A DNA stretch of 64,000 bases, from the NCBI RefSeq assembly GCF_035222375.1, contig NC_085888.1:496001-560000 (forward strand), written 5' to 3'. This document shows, piece after piece, positions 21,616 to 33,262 of this stretch. The translations under genes were made by a program, and so were the position numbers. This stretch comes from Podospora pseudocomata. Lineage: Eukaryota > Ascomycota > Sordariomycetes > Sordariales > Podosporaceae. The notes under the pieces were generated by a model, which was given only the letters and a program-made list of their open reading frames with translations, did no database searches and was not told where the DNA came from. The number at the start of each line of letters is the position of its first letter. Position 1 is the stretch's first letter.

Positions 21616-22510
21616 CGTGGTTGCTAGATCAGTGGAGTATTGGTCGGTGAAGTTGGGGAGGGCGGTGAGTGGAGGGAGGCTGTAGATATCTGTTGACCAT
21701 CATGGCACAGTCTCAGCAGATGAATCAGCAAGCTGCAGATACCTAATCAATTGTTCGGATGGTTCCAACCTATGGATTGTTGTGTGCGCGCCGAGCCGCC
21801 CGGTTGATAGTAGAAGACTTATTTTGCCAATCTTCCGGGCAATGGTGACTGGATGGATTGTTATCGTCTTGATGAAGAGGCAGCCATCATCGCAGTACCG
21901 AGATTGCGACCACGTGGCAGACAAGATGTTCCTCGATCTTGATCTTGGGAGGCTTCGAAAGATATGCGAGATGCATCATGGCTCGCGTGGTGGACGAGCA
22001 GAGCGGTTGCCTTCTTGCGCCGTAAATCGAAGGGCAAGGAACTGAAAATATGGAGCACGCGGGAGAGTCATACTACAGTGGACGGTGGACGGTGGTCGGT
22101 CGTCGGTCGTCGGCAAAATTGGATGGAGACCTGATAGTCCGAGGAGCGGAGGAAGGCGGGCATAGCAGTCTCAAGAACCTTCCATCACACTTTCCACCCT
22201 CGCATGAGCTGCGAGAATAGCATGAGATATGCAATCTGTGAATATCTCAAAAGAAGCAACCAGTGAGAATCGAGGGGGAAATGCTGGTTAATTTGTTCAA
22301 CTATTTATCCTCCACCTGTCTTTGCGGTACCTGGTCCTCCACAAGAATACCTCTCGATGCACCGCGACACTTTTGGTGCTAAATGTGGCATGTACCAGGT
22401 TCAGAGCTTCCTCGACGAAGGTTATAAGTCCCACACACTTCCCGTATCGAGAACCAGTCGATAACCAAAGACGACGTGTTGTCCAACACACATAGGCAAA
22501 CGCCGGCAAA
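21616..22510. other. Intergenic between divergent secreted-protein genes
   Basis: This is the shared upstream region of the DUF1996 gene and the small secreted protein gene. It contains a heptamer tandem repeat (listed separately) and no gene. Confidence 0.5.
22081..22113. repeat. Heptamer tandem repeat in intergenic DNA
   Basis: Two GACGGTG units are followed by two GTCGGTC units and a partial fifth (GTCGG), 33 nt in all. It lies in the divergent promoter region between two secreted-protein genes. Confidence 0.6.
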
Positions 22511-23161
22511 ATGAAGCTTTCATTTTCTCTTCTACTTCCTTTGCTCGTGATAGCCCAGGAGACAACCCTGGGAACAGGAGCGCATTTCCGGCTGACAAGA
22601 TACTCAGGCACTGGCTGCCCGGAAGGCTCGAGCAACATAACAATCTCAGAAACAGGTGAGTGGATCACTATTACCTACAGCCAATTTCGAACCTACCTTG
22701 GGCCAGACTATGCTCGAGCGGAGAGGGGCAAGACCCGTCATGTTGATCTCGCTATCATTGCCCCGAACGTCGACCATTTCCCTCAAGAGGTTCAAAGGGT
22801 GCAGCACACGCTTGCGGACAGCGTATATGAAGGATACTACACTCAGCTCGATGATGGAGTGACAGCTCTTCACCACAGCACATACTACACCCATGATCTG
22901 GGCCCCTTCAACGTGGTCGCGACGGCAACATTCGATGGTGGTGAGACGTGGAAAGCACCTTGCAAATCGTACAGCGAGACCAGAGAGATCCCTCGCAGCT
23001 CCCTGGAGTATGGCCGCTGTGTCCAACCAGGTGCTAGAATGTCGGTATTCTATGCCCACGATCAGATCACCATGAGCAGCTCGAATCCAGAAGCCCGTGG
23101 CGTTTTGGTTGCGGGCGACACGGCCGACTTGTTGTATACGCGCCGTATCAGAGTCCTGTAA
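22511..23161 (+). CDS. Small secreted protein, DUF4360-like
   Basis: A single-exon frame of 216 residues. The first residues, MKLSFSLLLPLLVIAQ, form a clean signal peptide. The mature part begins with SGTGCPEGSSNITIS, which resembles the GxGCPxGS opening of DUF4360-type secreted proteins. It continues as alternating beta-like segments (WITITYSQF, HVDLAIIAP, FNVVATATF) and has only three cysteines after the signal. The spacing of the GTGCP motif, an aromatic-rich strand and the central R-x-K region fits that family loosely, so the assignment is tentative. The role of the family is unknown. It is transcribed divergently from the DUF1996 gene. The ATG at 22511 is the only sensible start because it begins the signal peptide. 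Confidence 0.7.
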   Translation: MKLSFSLLLPLLVIAQETTLGTGAHFRLTRYSGTGCPEGSSNITISETGEWITITYSQFRTYLGPDYARAERGKTRHVDLAIIAPNVDHFPQEVQRVQHTLADSVYEGYYTQLDDGVTALHHSTYYTHDLGPFNVVATATFDGGETWKAPCKSYSETREIPRSSLEYGRCVQPGARMSVFYAHDQITMSSSNPEARGVLVAGDTADLLYTRRIRVL

Positions 23162-23796
23162 ATTGAATGATTAAATTTGCAGTGAGATTGGGAGAAAACC
23201 ACGAATGCTAATTCGGAATATCATATGGTAGATGGCGAGCGTGTTCTCCGTAAGCCACATCTTTGAGGAAATTCGGAATTGGTCCGGAAAAGCGCTAGTC
23301 CAGAGTCGGGAGGTGGGGCTATGATCCTGAGGAGGGGTGGTGGGGCTGTGGGGTGATTGCCGTTTGGATCTTGGCAGAAAGCTTCAACTGTCTTGACTCT
23401 TGCTACCAACTTGGAATCCGGGACCAACGACAGATAGGACAAATGCACTTGTTCTTGCCATTAAAACCTATCTACTCTTTCGCTGTCATTGAAGTAGAAT
23501 CCCCTTCCTTGCCAGCAATACTAATCGATTTTCAACCCTTTGAAGGCCATGATTTCAACCCGCGGATAAATCGGGCATGATGCTCAGGTTCGCATTTTCC
23601 AGTCTGGTGTCGCACAACGGTGCGAGAATGCAGCTCGCTATGCAACCCATGATATTGGGCGACGGCCATGCTGCCTTTTCGACCGGGGGTCGAGCCTTGC
23701 CAACTTGCGCAAACATGTGTAATATCTACTGCCTGGTCGCGCTTTCGAGCTGAACGTGTTCATTATCCCCAGTAAAATCTTCCCGTCAACGACTCG
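23162..23796. other. Intergenic
   Basis: 3' flank of the secreted protein and upstream region of the CorA-like gene; no gene seen. Confidence 0.5.
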
Positions 23797-26700
23797 ATGA
23801 TGGAGAGCGAACAACCGATAGACTTGGAATGGCTTGCTGACTTATCCAAAGGTAAGTACATACCATTTGCTCCAATATTCCATCTAATGTTTAACACACA
23901 TATCAGGTCAATCATTTACAACCTTTGGACAATCCCAATCTGCAAAGACTTTCGATTTCGGAGACGATGGCTTTACTGCTTCTCTGTCAGAAGGGAATGA
24001 GCTGCTCCAACTCACTCGGCCAGACCCTACTTGTGGTCTCATTTTCGTCAGAGGAAACTATCCTGACAGCGCAGCCTCCATGCTAGCCCGAGCTCAAAAC
24101 CAGCAGCTGCATGAGGCTCAGAGCAACGACACCTTTGGAACCAATCTGGTTCCAGAGAGTCCCGAGACGCCATCTTCGCCCTGGGCCGTGAGTGCCGCAG
24201 ACCGAAAAAGTCAGGGATGGGTCAACTTTCGTTGGCCTTACGCCCAATATGTGCTTTTCCATTTGGATACTGCCAAGGGTTTCAATCGTGAGATTGGAAG
24301 CTGGGACACCATATCATTTGTTAAAAACAAAATCTTCTTTCAGATTCACCGTCTGAGTTTGGGGGTTGGCAGTTCAGCCACCAGTGATGACCACCAAGAT
24401 GACGTGGCACGCGTGAGGTTCAAAAGAGGAGGACCAGTTCGATTCGGGTGCCCATGTTCTCAGAATGATATTCATCGACAAGTTGACACATATACCATCA
24501 CGAACAATGCCAACATTGTGTCCTGCAGAAGCAGCAACTATCGCACAAGAATCGAAATGACATTTTCGGTCAATGGCATACTCCAACCTCCCACCTTCCT
24601 CAACCCCTGCGACACAGCTGCAGACGTTGAATGGGTTGACATGACGAGTGAGGTCGAAGTTGACATTCGAGTCGGAGAGCCCACATATGTTGTGTCAACC
24701 TACGCCATACGTACTGAGGATGGGGTTGAGCACGACCCTTCGCTTCCGGCCGACCTCGCAGACTATCTGGGCGTCAGCCGTGGGTCGGTCAACATGACCG
24801 ACAGACTCTTCACAAGCCTATGCGCAGCGAACTACGAAGCGATTGAAGCGGTGGAATTTTGCGTCATCGGCAGGGGCGTGGAACAGATACTGGGTGTCAC
24901 ATCAATTCCGACCTCGAGTTCGCATCCCACGAGCCCAAGTTTCTCACATGAACTAGGAGAAAAAGCTCTGATAGGGAATATCATGACATGTCAGTTTGTC
25001 GACGTGGAAAGCGCCTTGTATCTCAACCCAATCCTTCTGATTTACTCGATATCCAGACTAACACCGTTCTAGTTATCAAATACGGCTTCTCGCCAAACTG
25101 CATAGATTCATTGACTCTAGAGACTTGAAAAGGGATTTCTTGAACCAGTATCTGGAGCTGGAAAAGATCCGGCAGGCCTACCTTGACAAGCTCACAGCTG
25201 CCATTCAGGGTGCACTTGCTTGGTTGTTCGCCACAGATCTCAAGCCAGGGAGACTCCTTCTCGCAGTCCACAGTGAGCCCTCCAATATTTCTGACGGCCC
25301 AGTTTTTGAACGGTTCAAAAGGTGCGCTGGGAAACGATCCGCCTTCAGCTGGGACACGACATACAACCGGGGCTGCTATGCCACCATGGCCGCCTGGTAC
25401 GCCTACAGGGCATGTCCTTCTGCATTTCATACAAGGTTCATCAGTGAGATCATCGTCCCCAGGTTACCTGTAGCATACCACCTCGGCATGGAGCGGGCAA
25501 ACCGCGATAAGCAACCGACTCCCAAAAGCAATGTGCTGCAATGGCTACATCTCAGCTCTATCTTGCTGCTCTATGACGAGCTGAGTTGTGCGGAATACGA
25601 TCTCGACATTGATGTTGACGAGGTAAGAGAGACCCAAGAAAGAGCTGAAAAAAATGTCTCGCGTCTCAAAACCAACCAGCACGGTGGATGGAAAGCACAT
25701 CATGACGAGCTTGACAGGGCTCTCCTCCTGGCCGAGGAGATGCAGCTGGACCGATTGAGGCACAGCAGCCGGTCCTACAATTTAGCGGTTTCTCGAGCCA
25801 AACAAACCAGGCAAAGGATCCGCGACCGCAAACGGACGGCAAAATTCTTGCCCGGACCAAAGCCGTGGATGGCTATAAGAGGACTTGGCAACGGGCCATG
25901 GGAGCTACACAGCACCAACCACGAAGCATACCTGAGAGTCGCCGATATCACCAACGTCCCATCTGCCCGAGACAGGCTGTTTGAATTTCTGTTGTCGGAT
26001 TACTCCTTCATGACCTCTTGGGACTGGGCAGATGGCAACATGGTAGGCCGATGGTGGGACATCCAGCCTATCGCGATGATATGCGCCACCTTGCTGGATT
26101 TGAAATATGAAGGTATCTCCAACTCCGAGAAGCCGTTTTCCAACGGGTTAGCTGATCTGTTGACACTTTGCTAGGGAAGCTGCAGGCTGCGCAAGCCAAG
26201 AAACCAGTCGGGGATGATGAGCACCCTCAGTCTCTCGACCGCCGAACGGACACACTCAGATCCGACGATCTAAACAGCAGCGAGATTTTGCCACGACAGC
26301 CCAGAATATCCGGCGAGATTGTTAACATTGAAGCCATGTTATTCAAGCTTATTCAGTCGGTGGAGGAGTCGCGTGGAAGTGAAATGGCCAAGTCTTTCGA
26401 CTGGATATCGCAACGACCACCAAACCCTTGCTTTCCTGTAAGCTTCCCCATGTCTACCTCCCTACCTTGTTTTTATTGTCTGAGGAGCTCCGAGTCGTCA
26501 ATGAGTTCATATGCACATTGTTATTCTTGAAATCTCGTGGCGTTTAAATTTTTTTAATTTTTTTGGTTTACATTCTCACATTCCCTCTCATATTCTAGGG
26601 CTGGTATACCTTACCTCGTTCACCACCTTCCTCGCCAACAACACAACTTCCTCTCGTTACCCTGATACCGGAGCTAAAGGCTTATCTTCCTGGCCATGGG

Positions 26701-28543
26701 CCCGAATCGTCATCCATTCAAAAAGTAGTGACCGACACGATGACCTCTGATGACGACTGTGTAGCCTTGCGTATGATTTGTTTGTGGGATATCACCCATG
26801 GGTCTCCGTTGGATTTCAGCTTCCAAGTCAAACCCGTCACCTGGACGACTATCCCCAGGTCAACCTATTCATCTCGGGACAGATCCTTGAAACAGCGTCT
26901 AAACAGTCGTGTAAGCTCTTTTCGCCTCGCCCAGCTCAGATTGCAAGCAGACACGGCTAATCATATGCTATTCGAGGGATCTCAGCTCGTCGATCTAGGA
27001 ATAAGGCACAGAATCCTGTAGGACCCCGCACCTCAAGGATCATGTAGTCAAGATGGTTGCTAATCTCCCTAGTCTATTCCCCATACTTACACTTTTTAAC
27101 GCAGCTGGACTCTGCTATCTCTGGCACGATGCCGCGGCTTTTCACTTGAGAGATCACTTTGGCTCAGTGTCACGGTTCACTGACAGTAAGAAGGGACCCA
27201 CGGGGTGGATTACAAGCATTAATATCTCGCAGTACGTTAATTCTCCTTGGAGGTTGGCTGTCGTACTCGTGTCACTAATAACAGGGAAAAGCTGGACTCT
27301 TCGGTCTCAGGCTGAAGTGAAGGAAGATCCGTATCGTGAACGTCACCGCCAGCACGGCAACTTCCCACCTGACAACATTGCTGAGCTCGGGGTTGGTATT
27401 GACACAAAATACATGGTCGAAGAGAGATCATCGTCCATAATCTTTACAGGACATCCTTCTGGTCGTCTGTGGGTCTGCTCGATCATCTCACCAACGGTCA
27501 AATGGAATTATCTCGAAAGTCTCATCTCCAATTACACCCAACCACTCCTGGCCAACTTTGTTCATCAGCCATCGACCGCAAGGTGTCTGGTGTTCCTGAT
27601 GTTCCTAGGACATCTGTGCGAGACGTTGGCGGATGAGTATGAGAAGCTTCTCTTGCAACTCGATGGCATAATCGAAATCAGGGTGCGTTATTGAGTCAAG
27701 CGGGGCTTTTTATGTGGAATCGGCTGACAAGGATGAACCTGCAGGACCGTACGCTGTTTGAAGGCCCCGAAGACTGGTGGGGAACGGCGGAAGCAATCAA
27801 CAAGCTCAAAAAGATGCTCTGGGGTTGGGACGCACTCAGAATCTTTAACGACAAGCTCTCTGCCTCTTTGACACAAGTCCAGAGGGCACACGACACCATG
27901 GATAATATTATCAAGCAAGTATGTTCTGACCGCAGTCGCACTCTCGGACCGTAGAGTAATAACATTAGGTTAGGAGACATCGTATCAAGATGCAGAACTT
28001 GTCCAAGAGGCGAATACTGTCGTGGATGAGTTTCGAAAACGACATGGCTTGCTTATTGACGTCCACGACAAGACGCAGTTGAAGATCAAACAGGTCACCG
28101 GTCTACGCGACGGCATCTCCACCATCACCAATGTGGTTGACGCCCAAACCGCCTTGGAGGACAACAAGACGACGATACAGCAAGGGAACAACATCAGGAC
28201 CCTGACCTATATCACGATTGGTTATTTACCGCTTGGATTTGTCACGGTAAGCGTTGACAATGCTTCCCAAAGGCCTCACTAACAACACATACAGGGTCTG
28301 TATTCTGTACAACATGGCACCTTCATGAACTCGGCCACAGACTGGCAGTTTGGCGTCATGATTGTTTTGTTCTCCCTTGGCACCTGGATACTCGCGTACG
28401 CCCTCGAAAAAGCACTTGTGCGCGTCGACTGGAACATCATCAGGGGACGCTTTGACCTGAATCAACTGCGATGGGCGTTCAAGTGGCCCGCCAAACCCAC
28501 TCGAGATGGCGGCCAGGATCAAGGTCCGTCTGGTCTGGCATGA
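23797..28543 (+). CDS. Large CorA-like (Mg2+ transporter-like) fungal protein; middle possibly damaged
   Basis: This belongs to a family of very large fungal proteins annotated as CorA-like Mg2+ transporters. They have a long N-terminal region and two C-terminal membrane helices. Well-supported exons are 23797-23851, 23907-25017, 25073-26112 and 26175-26437. In the C-terminal half four exons are clear, joined by GTGCGT...TGCAG, GTATGT...GTTAG and GTAAGC...TACAG introns. N-terminal landmarks are WVNFRWPYAQYVLFHLD and NYRTRIEMTFSV; LLAKLHRFIDSRDLKRDFL follows. C-terminal landmarks are LKKMLWGWDALRIFNDKL, a coiled coil, helix 1 LTYITIGYLPLGFVTGLY and helix 2 (VMIVLFSLGTWILAYAL). The GMN channel motif of true CorA is not seen, so ion transport is unproven. 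Between about 26600 and 27240 family-like segments occur in different frames with stops between (DDYPQVNLFISGQILETA, LLISLVYSPYLHFLTQLDSA, then VNSPWRLAV). Only some of this can be explained by introns, so the gene may be a recent pseudogene. Confidence 0.7.
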
Positions 28544-29361
28544 AGCAACGAGATCTCCCAAGAAAACTTCCCGAGTTGGCAGCTGATGGGAGGTTGAGGA
28601 AAGGCTCTTTGTCACTGCACAAACAGGAGTGAAGATCGCAATGCATGGAATGCTGCGCTGCAGCAGGAGAAGGAACCGAGCTTGGTAGCGGCTCCGCCGA
28701 AGGGGAACATGCACAAAAGCACGTGGATCACTGCTTGGCGGGTCTCTCTCCACTCGCACATGAAAGACTTATCCGAAGGCAGGGTTGAAAGTGGGGGACT
28801 GGTTCACAACGCTCCGCCCGAGTGGATGTCAAACAGGGGGGCCGGACCAAACATTCCCGCCGTTATCGACCGAACACATCCAGACTCGGCCAGGCGGCCC
28901 ACTGCTTGGCCCCTGAAGCTAGCAAAAACAGTGATCGACCTCCCCTGCGGAAACAGCGAGCATATAGCGTGCATGGCGGTTTTATGGGAGTGGAGACGGC
29001 AAAAATCACCCTTGGCCTTTTGCGCGCGCTTTTTCCGCCTTCAAGAGTGCGCCACCGGCCAGCAACCATGTCTCCTCGGTTCCCGCGATCCGACCTCCCT
29101 CGCTCGTCAAGTGAACCACCAACGTCACCTCACCACCCCCCTTTCGTCCCAGCGTGCCAGCCTGTGAGGGTTGACACGGTACCTCACCCCCCCCTCCCAC
29201 CAGCTATTAGGCAGGACAGGCCAGGGGACATGGGCAAGCTGGTGGCATTTTGACTAAGCGAATCTGAGATTTCCCTCCCCCCTTCTTCGACCAACGACAG
29301 ATATCCCCATTCTTCACCACACTCGTTTCTGTCCTTCGCAGCCAATTTGCACATATACGCC
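28544..29361. other. Intergenic
   Basis: About 800 nt between two plus-strand genes. It is rich in CCA/CGC motifs but has no recognisable gene. Confidence 0.5.
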
Positions 29362-30653
29362 ATGACCGATGTACCAAATCGTGGCCCGGTACTGCTGGCC
29401 GTTAACACGACGGGTGCTGTCCTCGCCGGCATCACTTGCCTGCTACGATGCTTTGTTCGAACCAGAGTTGTGAAAGGGTTTGGGCTGGATGACTGGTTGA
29501 TGGCGGCTTCAACGGTACGGACATTCTCTTGGCTCCCCAGACAAAAAAGCAACGAGAGAATCGCTCGGCTAACCCTTGACCATCTTGATTGTGTCACGCA
29601 TAGGGTGCATACATCGCTTTCTGCTGCTTTTCCAACGTGGGGGTCACTCATGGCACAGGGAAACACAAGTCGGATGTCGACCCAGAGAATTACAAGATTG
29701 CAATGAACCGGTAATGCGCGAAACTGTCTGGCGTGACAGGATGTTTGTTTGGCTGATTGTTGACTCTCAGATGGTACTACTGCTACCTCCTCTACGCCTG
29801 GTCCATGATTCTCGTCAAGCTCTCCATCGGCTACTTTTTGCTCCGAGTCACCATCACCCGCCTTCACAAATGGATCATTTACGCCGCGGGCGCCATCACG
29901 TGCGTCAGCTGCCTGACGTTTTTCTTCCTCGCCATGTTCCAGTGCTACCCGATCAGCTTCTTTTGGAACAAGGACCAGGACGGCAGATGCATCAACATGA
30001 ACATCCTGACGGCGTTGGGTATCCTCTATTCGATCTTCTCCGTCATCACCGATCTGACGTACGCCCTGCTGCCCGCGTGGGTGGTGGCTCAGCTCAACAT
30101 GGACAAAAAGTCGAAAGTGGCGGTGATTGGTCTGATGGGGATGGGATGCGTGGCCAGCGCGGCGGTTATTGTTCGTGGGCCGTATCTTCGACACATGGGG
30201 AGTGAGGATTTCTTGTGGGATACGGCGCCGATTGCGATTTGGTCGTCTGTCGAAGCTGCGCTTGCTATCACGGCTGGGTGCCTTGCTTGTTTGCAGCCTC
30301 TCGTCAAGATGATTGGTGTGAAGCTTGGTCTCGCGGCTTTCACGACGGCCTCCAAATCTGGGGGGCGGGGGAGTAACCTCAAGATGACGGGCGATATCTC
30401 GGTGAGGCGATCTTTTACCCGACGAACCGATTTGTTTTCGAGCGCCAACTATCGTGAGCAGCAGGCGGCTGGGGAGCTGAAGCTTCAGCCGGGGTTGTCG
30501 GGGTACACGGCCGAGTGCTACGGCAACACGAGCGAGGAGGAGTTGAGGCCGGTGACAAAGGATACGGATGCAACGCTGAGGGGGGATAGGGACAATGAGA
30601 GCAAGGAGAGCATGAATGGGGTGGTGAAGGCGAGGGAGAGGGAGTCAGTATGA
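29362..30653 (+). CDS. Rhodopsin-fold (PTH11-related) membrane protein
   Basis: This is a predicted seven-helix plasma-membrane protein of the fungal rhodopsin-domain family, which includes PTH11-like candidate receptors. Exons 29362-29514, 29604-29710 and 29771-30653 join in phase (0, then 2) to give 380 residues. The introns are 89 and 60 nt. The helices include VLLAVNTTGAVLAGITCLL, then YLLYAWSMILVKLSIGYFLL, then IIYAAGAITCVSCLTFFFLA, then ALGILYSIFSVITDLTYALL and VAVIGLMGMGCVASAAVIV. The family signature QCYPISFFWNKDQDGRC follows helix 4 and WSSVEAALAITAGCLACLQP covers the last helix. The final 90 residues are hydrophilic and probably cytoplasmic. No CFEM domain precedes the helices, unlike classical PTH11. 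The ligand is unknown. The ATG at 29362 follows the family pattern of a short extracellular N-terminus. Confidence 0.85.
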
Positions 30654-31203
30654 TGATGGCTGGCAATATGTTGGAGAAGTCTCTTTTATGTTTGCATAAA
30701 GAAAGTGTGATGACGACTTGGATACGGATGGATACCCCTCACCCCCCCACACACACCCCAGAGCACCCCATTTTCTGAGCAATTATTTAGCGTTTCGATG
30801 GTCGGTTTTGGTGTTTCTTTTTTTTTTCTATTGGGCGGAATATCTGTTGCTTCATCATTGAGCTTTTTTGGGGGGGCGTGATGGAAAGTTCTTTTGTTTG
30901 CTTGGAAAAGCAAGGTACATGTATAGATTTGGGTACACGCGTAGATATATGCTAGCGATAGGTTTTGATAAAATTTAATTCGAGTTTGAGCGATGAAATG
31001 AGATAGACTCTTGATGAATGAGTGAATGCTACCTAAATATTCCAGTTCTTTTCTTCCCTTTAGAAATCCCCTCTATGAAGCAGCATATCCGGACCAAGAC
31101 TTGTTTTATCCCATCCCCCACCTCACGACACAGCCACAGAGCCACCGGGAAAGGGTGAGTTTGGCCGACAAGTCACGGCATGACAGTGGAGGTATGAATG
31201 GAA
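30654..31203. other. Intergenic between convergent genes
   Basis: Presumed 3' UTRs, with a T-run near 30819-30828 and a G-run near 30871-30877. No gene seen. Confidence 0.5.
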
Positions 31204-31854
31204 TTACCACTTGGTGGTAACAACCCTTCTGGTGGTGACGGCTGGCACGCTGGTGGCAATCCAGGTGGTTGTCACTCCGGGGATGCTGGTAGCAGTCCAC
31301 GTCACGGTCACGCCCGGAGCAGACAACGTGCTGGCTGTCACTGTACCGCCCGGAACGGATAGGGTGCTTCCCACAGAGATGGGGATTCCGGGAGCGCTCG
31401 CCGTGACTGTTCCGGGGACACCGGGAACTGCACATGCGGAGGTGCCAGGAACAACAGAAGTTGCAGTCACCGTGCCGGGGACACTGGTTGCGATCCTAGT
31501 GACGGTTACGGTGCCGGGAGCGCTGGTAGCTGTGACAGTGCCCGGAACACTGGTGGCGACTCTAGTGGCGGTCACGGTGCCGGAAACGCTGGTGGTGACC
31601 CTCGTGGCGGTCACGGTGCCAGCAGCGCTGGTAGCTGTGACGGTGCCGGGAACACTAGTAGCTGTGACGGTGCCGCGGACACTAGTAGCGCCCCTAGTAG
31701 CCGTAACGGTGCCGGGGGTACCAGGAAAGCCGACAGGAGTGCTGGTTGCGATGGGGAGGTTGATGGGGAAGCCGGTAGTGATGCCGTTGGGGATGGCAGC
31801 TGCCGTTGCGGTCGAGGCGAGGCCTGCGAGGGTTGAGATGGTGGAGAGTTTCAT
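31204..31854 (-). CDS. Ser/Thr/Val-rich secreted repeat protein
   Basis: A single-exon frame of 216 residues. MKLSTISTLAGLASTATAAA is a signal peptide. From about residue 45 to 140 the protein is built from short near-identical units centred on VPGTVTAT, alternating between shorter (TVTATSVPG-like) and longer (TVTATRVATSVPG-like) forms. Later units diverge (TVTASTLSAPGVTV, TSIPGVTTTW). There are almost no cysteines (one near SACAVPG), so it is not a disulphide-rich effector. The composition suggests heavy O-glycosylation and a cell-wall or extracellular role. No GPI-anchor tail is obvious: the protein ends RRVVTTKW. Because the repeat is so regular, the opposite strand is open too; the minus strand is chosen for its signal peptide and upstream TATA box. 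I do not recognise the family. Confidence 0.72.
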   Translation of the reverse strand: MKLSTISTLAGLASTATAAAIPNGITTGFPINLPIATSTPVGFPGTPGTVTATRGATSVRGTVTATSVPGTVTATSAAGTVTATRVTTSVSGTVTATRVATSVPGTVTATSAPGTVTVTRIATSVPGTVTATSVVPGTSACAVPGVPGTVTASAPGIPISVGSTLSVPGGTVTASTLSAPGVTVTWTATSIPGVTTTWIATSVPAVTTRRVVTTKW

Positions 31855-31890
31855 TGTCAGGGTAGTATGGAGGGCTTGTTGATATGAAGA

Positions 31891-31893
<3 letters not shown>

Positions 31894-31957
<64 letters not shown>
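31894..31957. repeat. (GAT)n microsatellite, about 21 copies
   Basis: An uninterrupted GAT run of 64 nt lies in what should be the 5' UTR of the repeat-protein gene on the minus strand, 40 nt before its ATG and downstream of its TATA box. Confidence 0.95.
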
Positions 31958-31998
31958 GTGAGGATGCTGTTTACTTTTGATTCGGGAGGGAATGATGA

Positions 31999-32005
31999 CT
32001 TTATA
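31999..32005 (-). promoter_or_regulatory. TATA box of Ser/Thr/Val-rich repeat protein gene
   Basis: TATAAAG on the minus strand, about 145 nt before the ATG at 31854. Confidence 0.45.
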
Positions 32006-32758
32006 GTACTTTACTTGACGAGAATAACCGTCTTCCGTCTTTCCTTGAATCTCATCATATCACCTACCTAGGTACTTAACCAGCAACGAAGTCATATCGC
32101 CAAGTATCTCGCTGCACCTAAGATCCCTGAACAGCATATCATACCGCCGAACGTATAAACCCCGAAAATGCTTACACTGGGGAGCCTGAAACAAAACAAC
32201 ATGGGATGTGATTGGATAATTGAAGATGGTGCATCTCTCCGCGTCGCTATACGAGCCAAAAGGATCTTACCCTACCAAGTTTCTGTAAGGCAGATGGCTA
32301 GAAAAAAGTGGTATCGTTGAAAGAGATGCATGTCGAGTAGTTGATATTTGCTCACAAGGGACGCGCGGTGTGCAGATACGAGGGTGCATTGGGAGAAGGC
32401 AGGAATATGTCTGGAAGGAGGGATCGAGTGATTCGTCACCACTACAGGGGTGAGCTTATGGGTGCAGCAAGGCCAAGGCGGCTGTGGGCAGGGGAAGGGG
32501 AAAACATGGAGATGTCAGCCCTACCGAGTATATGAGAACTTTTGTTCAAAAAGACACGGCTATAATGTACAAGAACGTCGTGCTGGCATTCGGCGACGGA
32601 AATATTCACAAAAGTTCAAAGAGAGGTTGAAGCCGAGAGGGACAGGAACTTGAATACAGCTAATAACAAACATCTTGAATGCACACCATCAACTCCTCAT
32701 CAGTGCCAGTAAAAGCATCAGTCCGTGAGAATAACATCCAGAGCCCTTCCAATTCCTC

Positions 32759-33262
32759 CTAGGCACCAGCCTTACCCTTGCCCTCCTCCTTCAACTCCCG
32801 AATCCTCCTATGCACCTCCACAAAAACCAACCCATCCAAAATCCCCGTCACCTCCGTAATATTCTCCCCGTTCTCATTAAACTTCACAAACCACGAGACA
32901 TCCAGCTTTACCTCCTCGTTCTCCCCATTCGCCAGGTGCAAATTGTCAACGTACACCGTCCTCGCGGCCCCAGTCATTGTCTCTGCGTCGACAACCAAAT
33001 GCGTGATATCTACCGATTTGGTCCCGATGAACCGGGATTCACTCGTGTATTGAGCCTCCCATGTCGCCACGTCAAAGGCAACGTCTGGCGGTGCGCCTAT
33101 GCTAGCGAGGAAAGATGCGGGGGCGATGTAGCGGAGGCAGTCGGGGGAGAGGACGGAAGAGAGGAGGGAGGGGTTTTTCTGCGTTGTTGCTTCGATGGGG
33201 CCGAGGAGGAAGGTTTTGAGGGTGAGATGGAGGGTTTGGTGAAGGTTGGGGGTTGTTGCCAT
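32759..33262 (-). CDS. NTF2/SnoaL-like small protein
   Basis: A single-exon frame of 167 residues with the alpha-beta pattern of the NTF2-like/SnoaL superfamily. An N-terminal helix (LHLTLKTFLLGPIEATTQK) is followed by a segment with the small-residue pattern CLRYIAPASFLASIG. Beta strands then alternate with turns (VDITHLVVDAETMTGAART, EVKLDVSWFVKFNENG, ITEVTGILDGLVFVEVHRRI). No signal peptide is seen, so a cytosolic location is expected. Members of the superfamily are enzymes (cyclases, dehydratases) or binding proteins; nothing here fixes a substrate. The start ATG at 33262 gives MATTPNLHQ and no upstream in-frame ATG is needed. Another member of the same superfamily lies at 63009-63470. 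Confidence 0.68.
   Translation of the reverse strand: MATTPNLHQTLHLTLKTFLLGPIEATTQKNPSLLSSVLSPDCLRYIAPASFLASIGAPPDVAFDVATWEAQYTSESRFIGTKSVDITHLVVDAETMTGAARTVYVDNLHLANGENEEVKLDVSWFVKFNENGENITEVTGILDGLVFVEVHRRIRELKEEGKGKAGA

Larger units (their letters stand above)
31855..32758. other. Intergenic with GAT microsatellite and TATA box
   Basis: Upstream region of the repeat protein, followed by DNA without any credible gene. Confidence 0.5.

Noticed and set aside
29184-30194. 336-codon minus-strand frame opposite the rhodopsin-fold gene
   Set aside because: Composition of an antisense frame; the plus strand has introns and seven helices.
31211-31882. 223-codon plus-strand frame opposite the repeat protein
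   Set aside because: It is open because the repeat is regular; it lacks a signal peptide and promoter, both of which the minus strand has.
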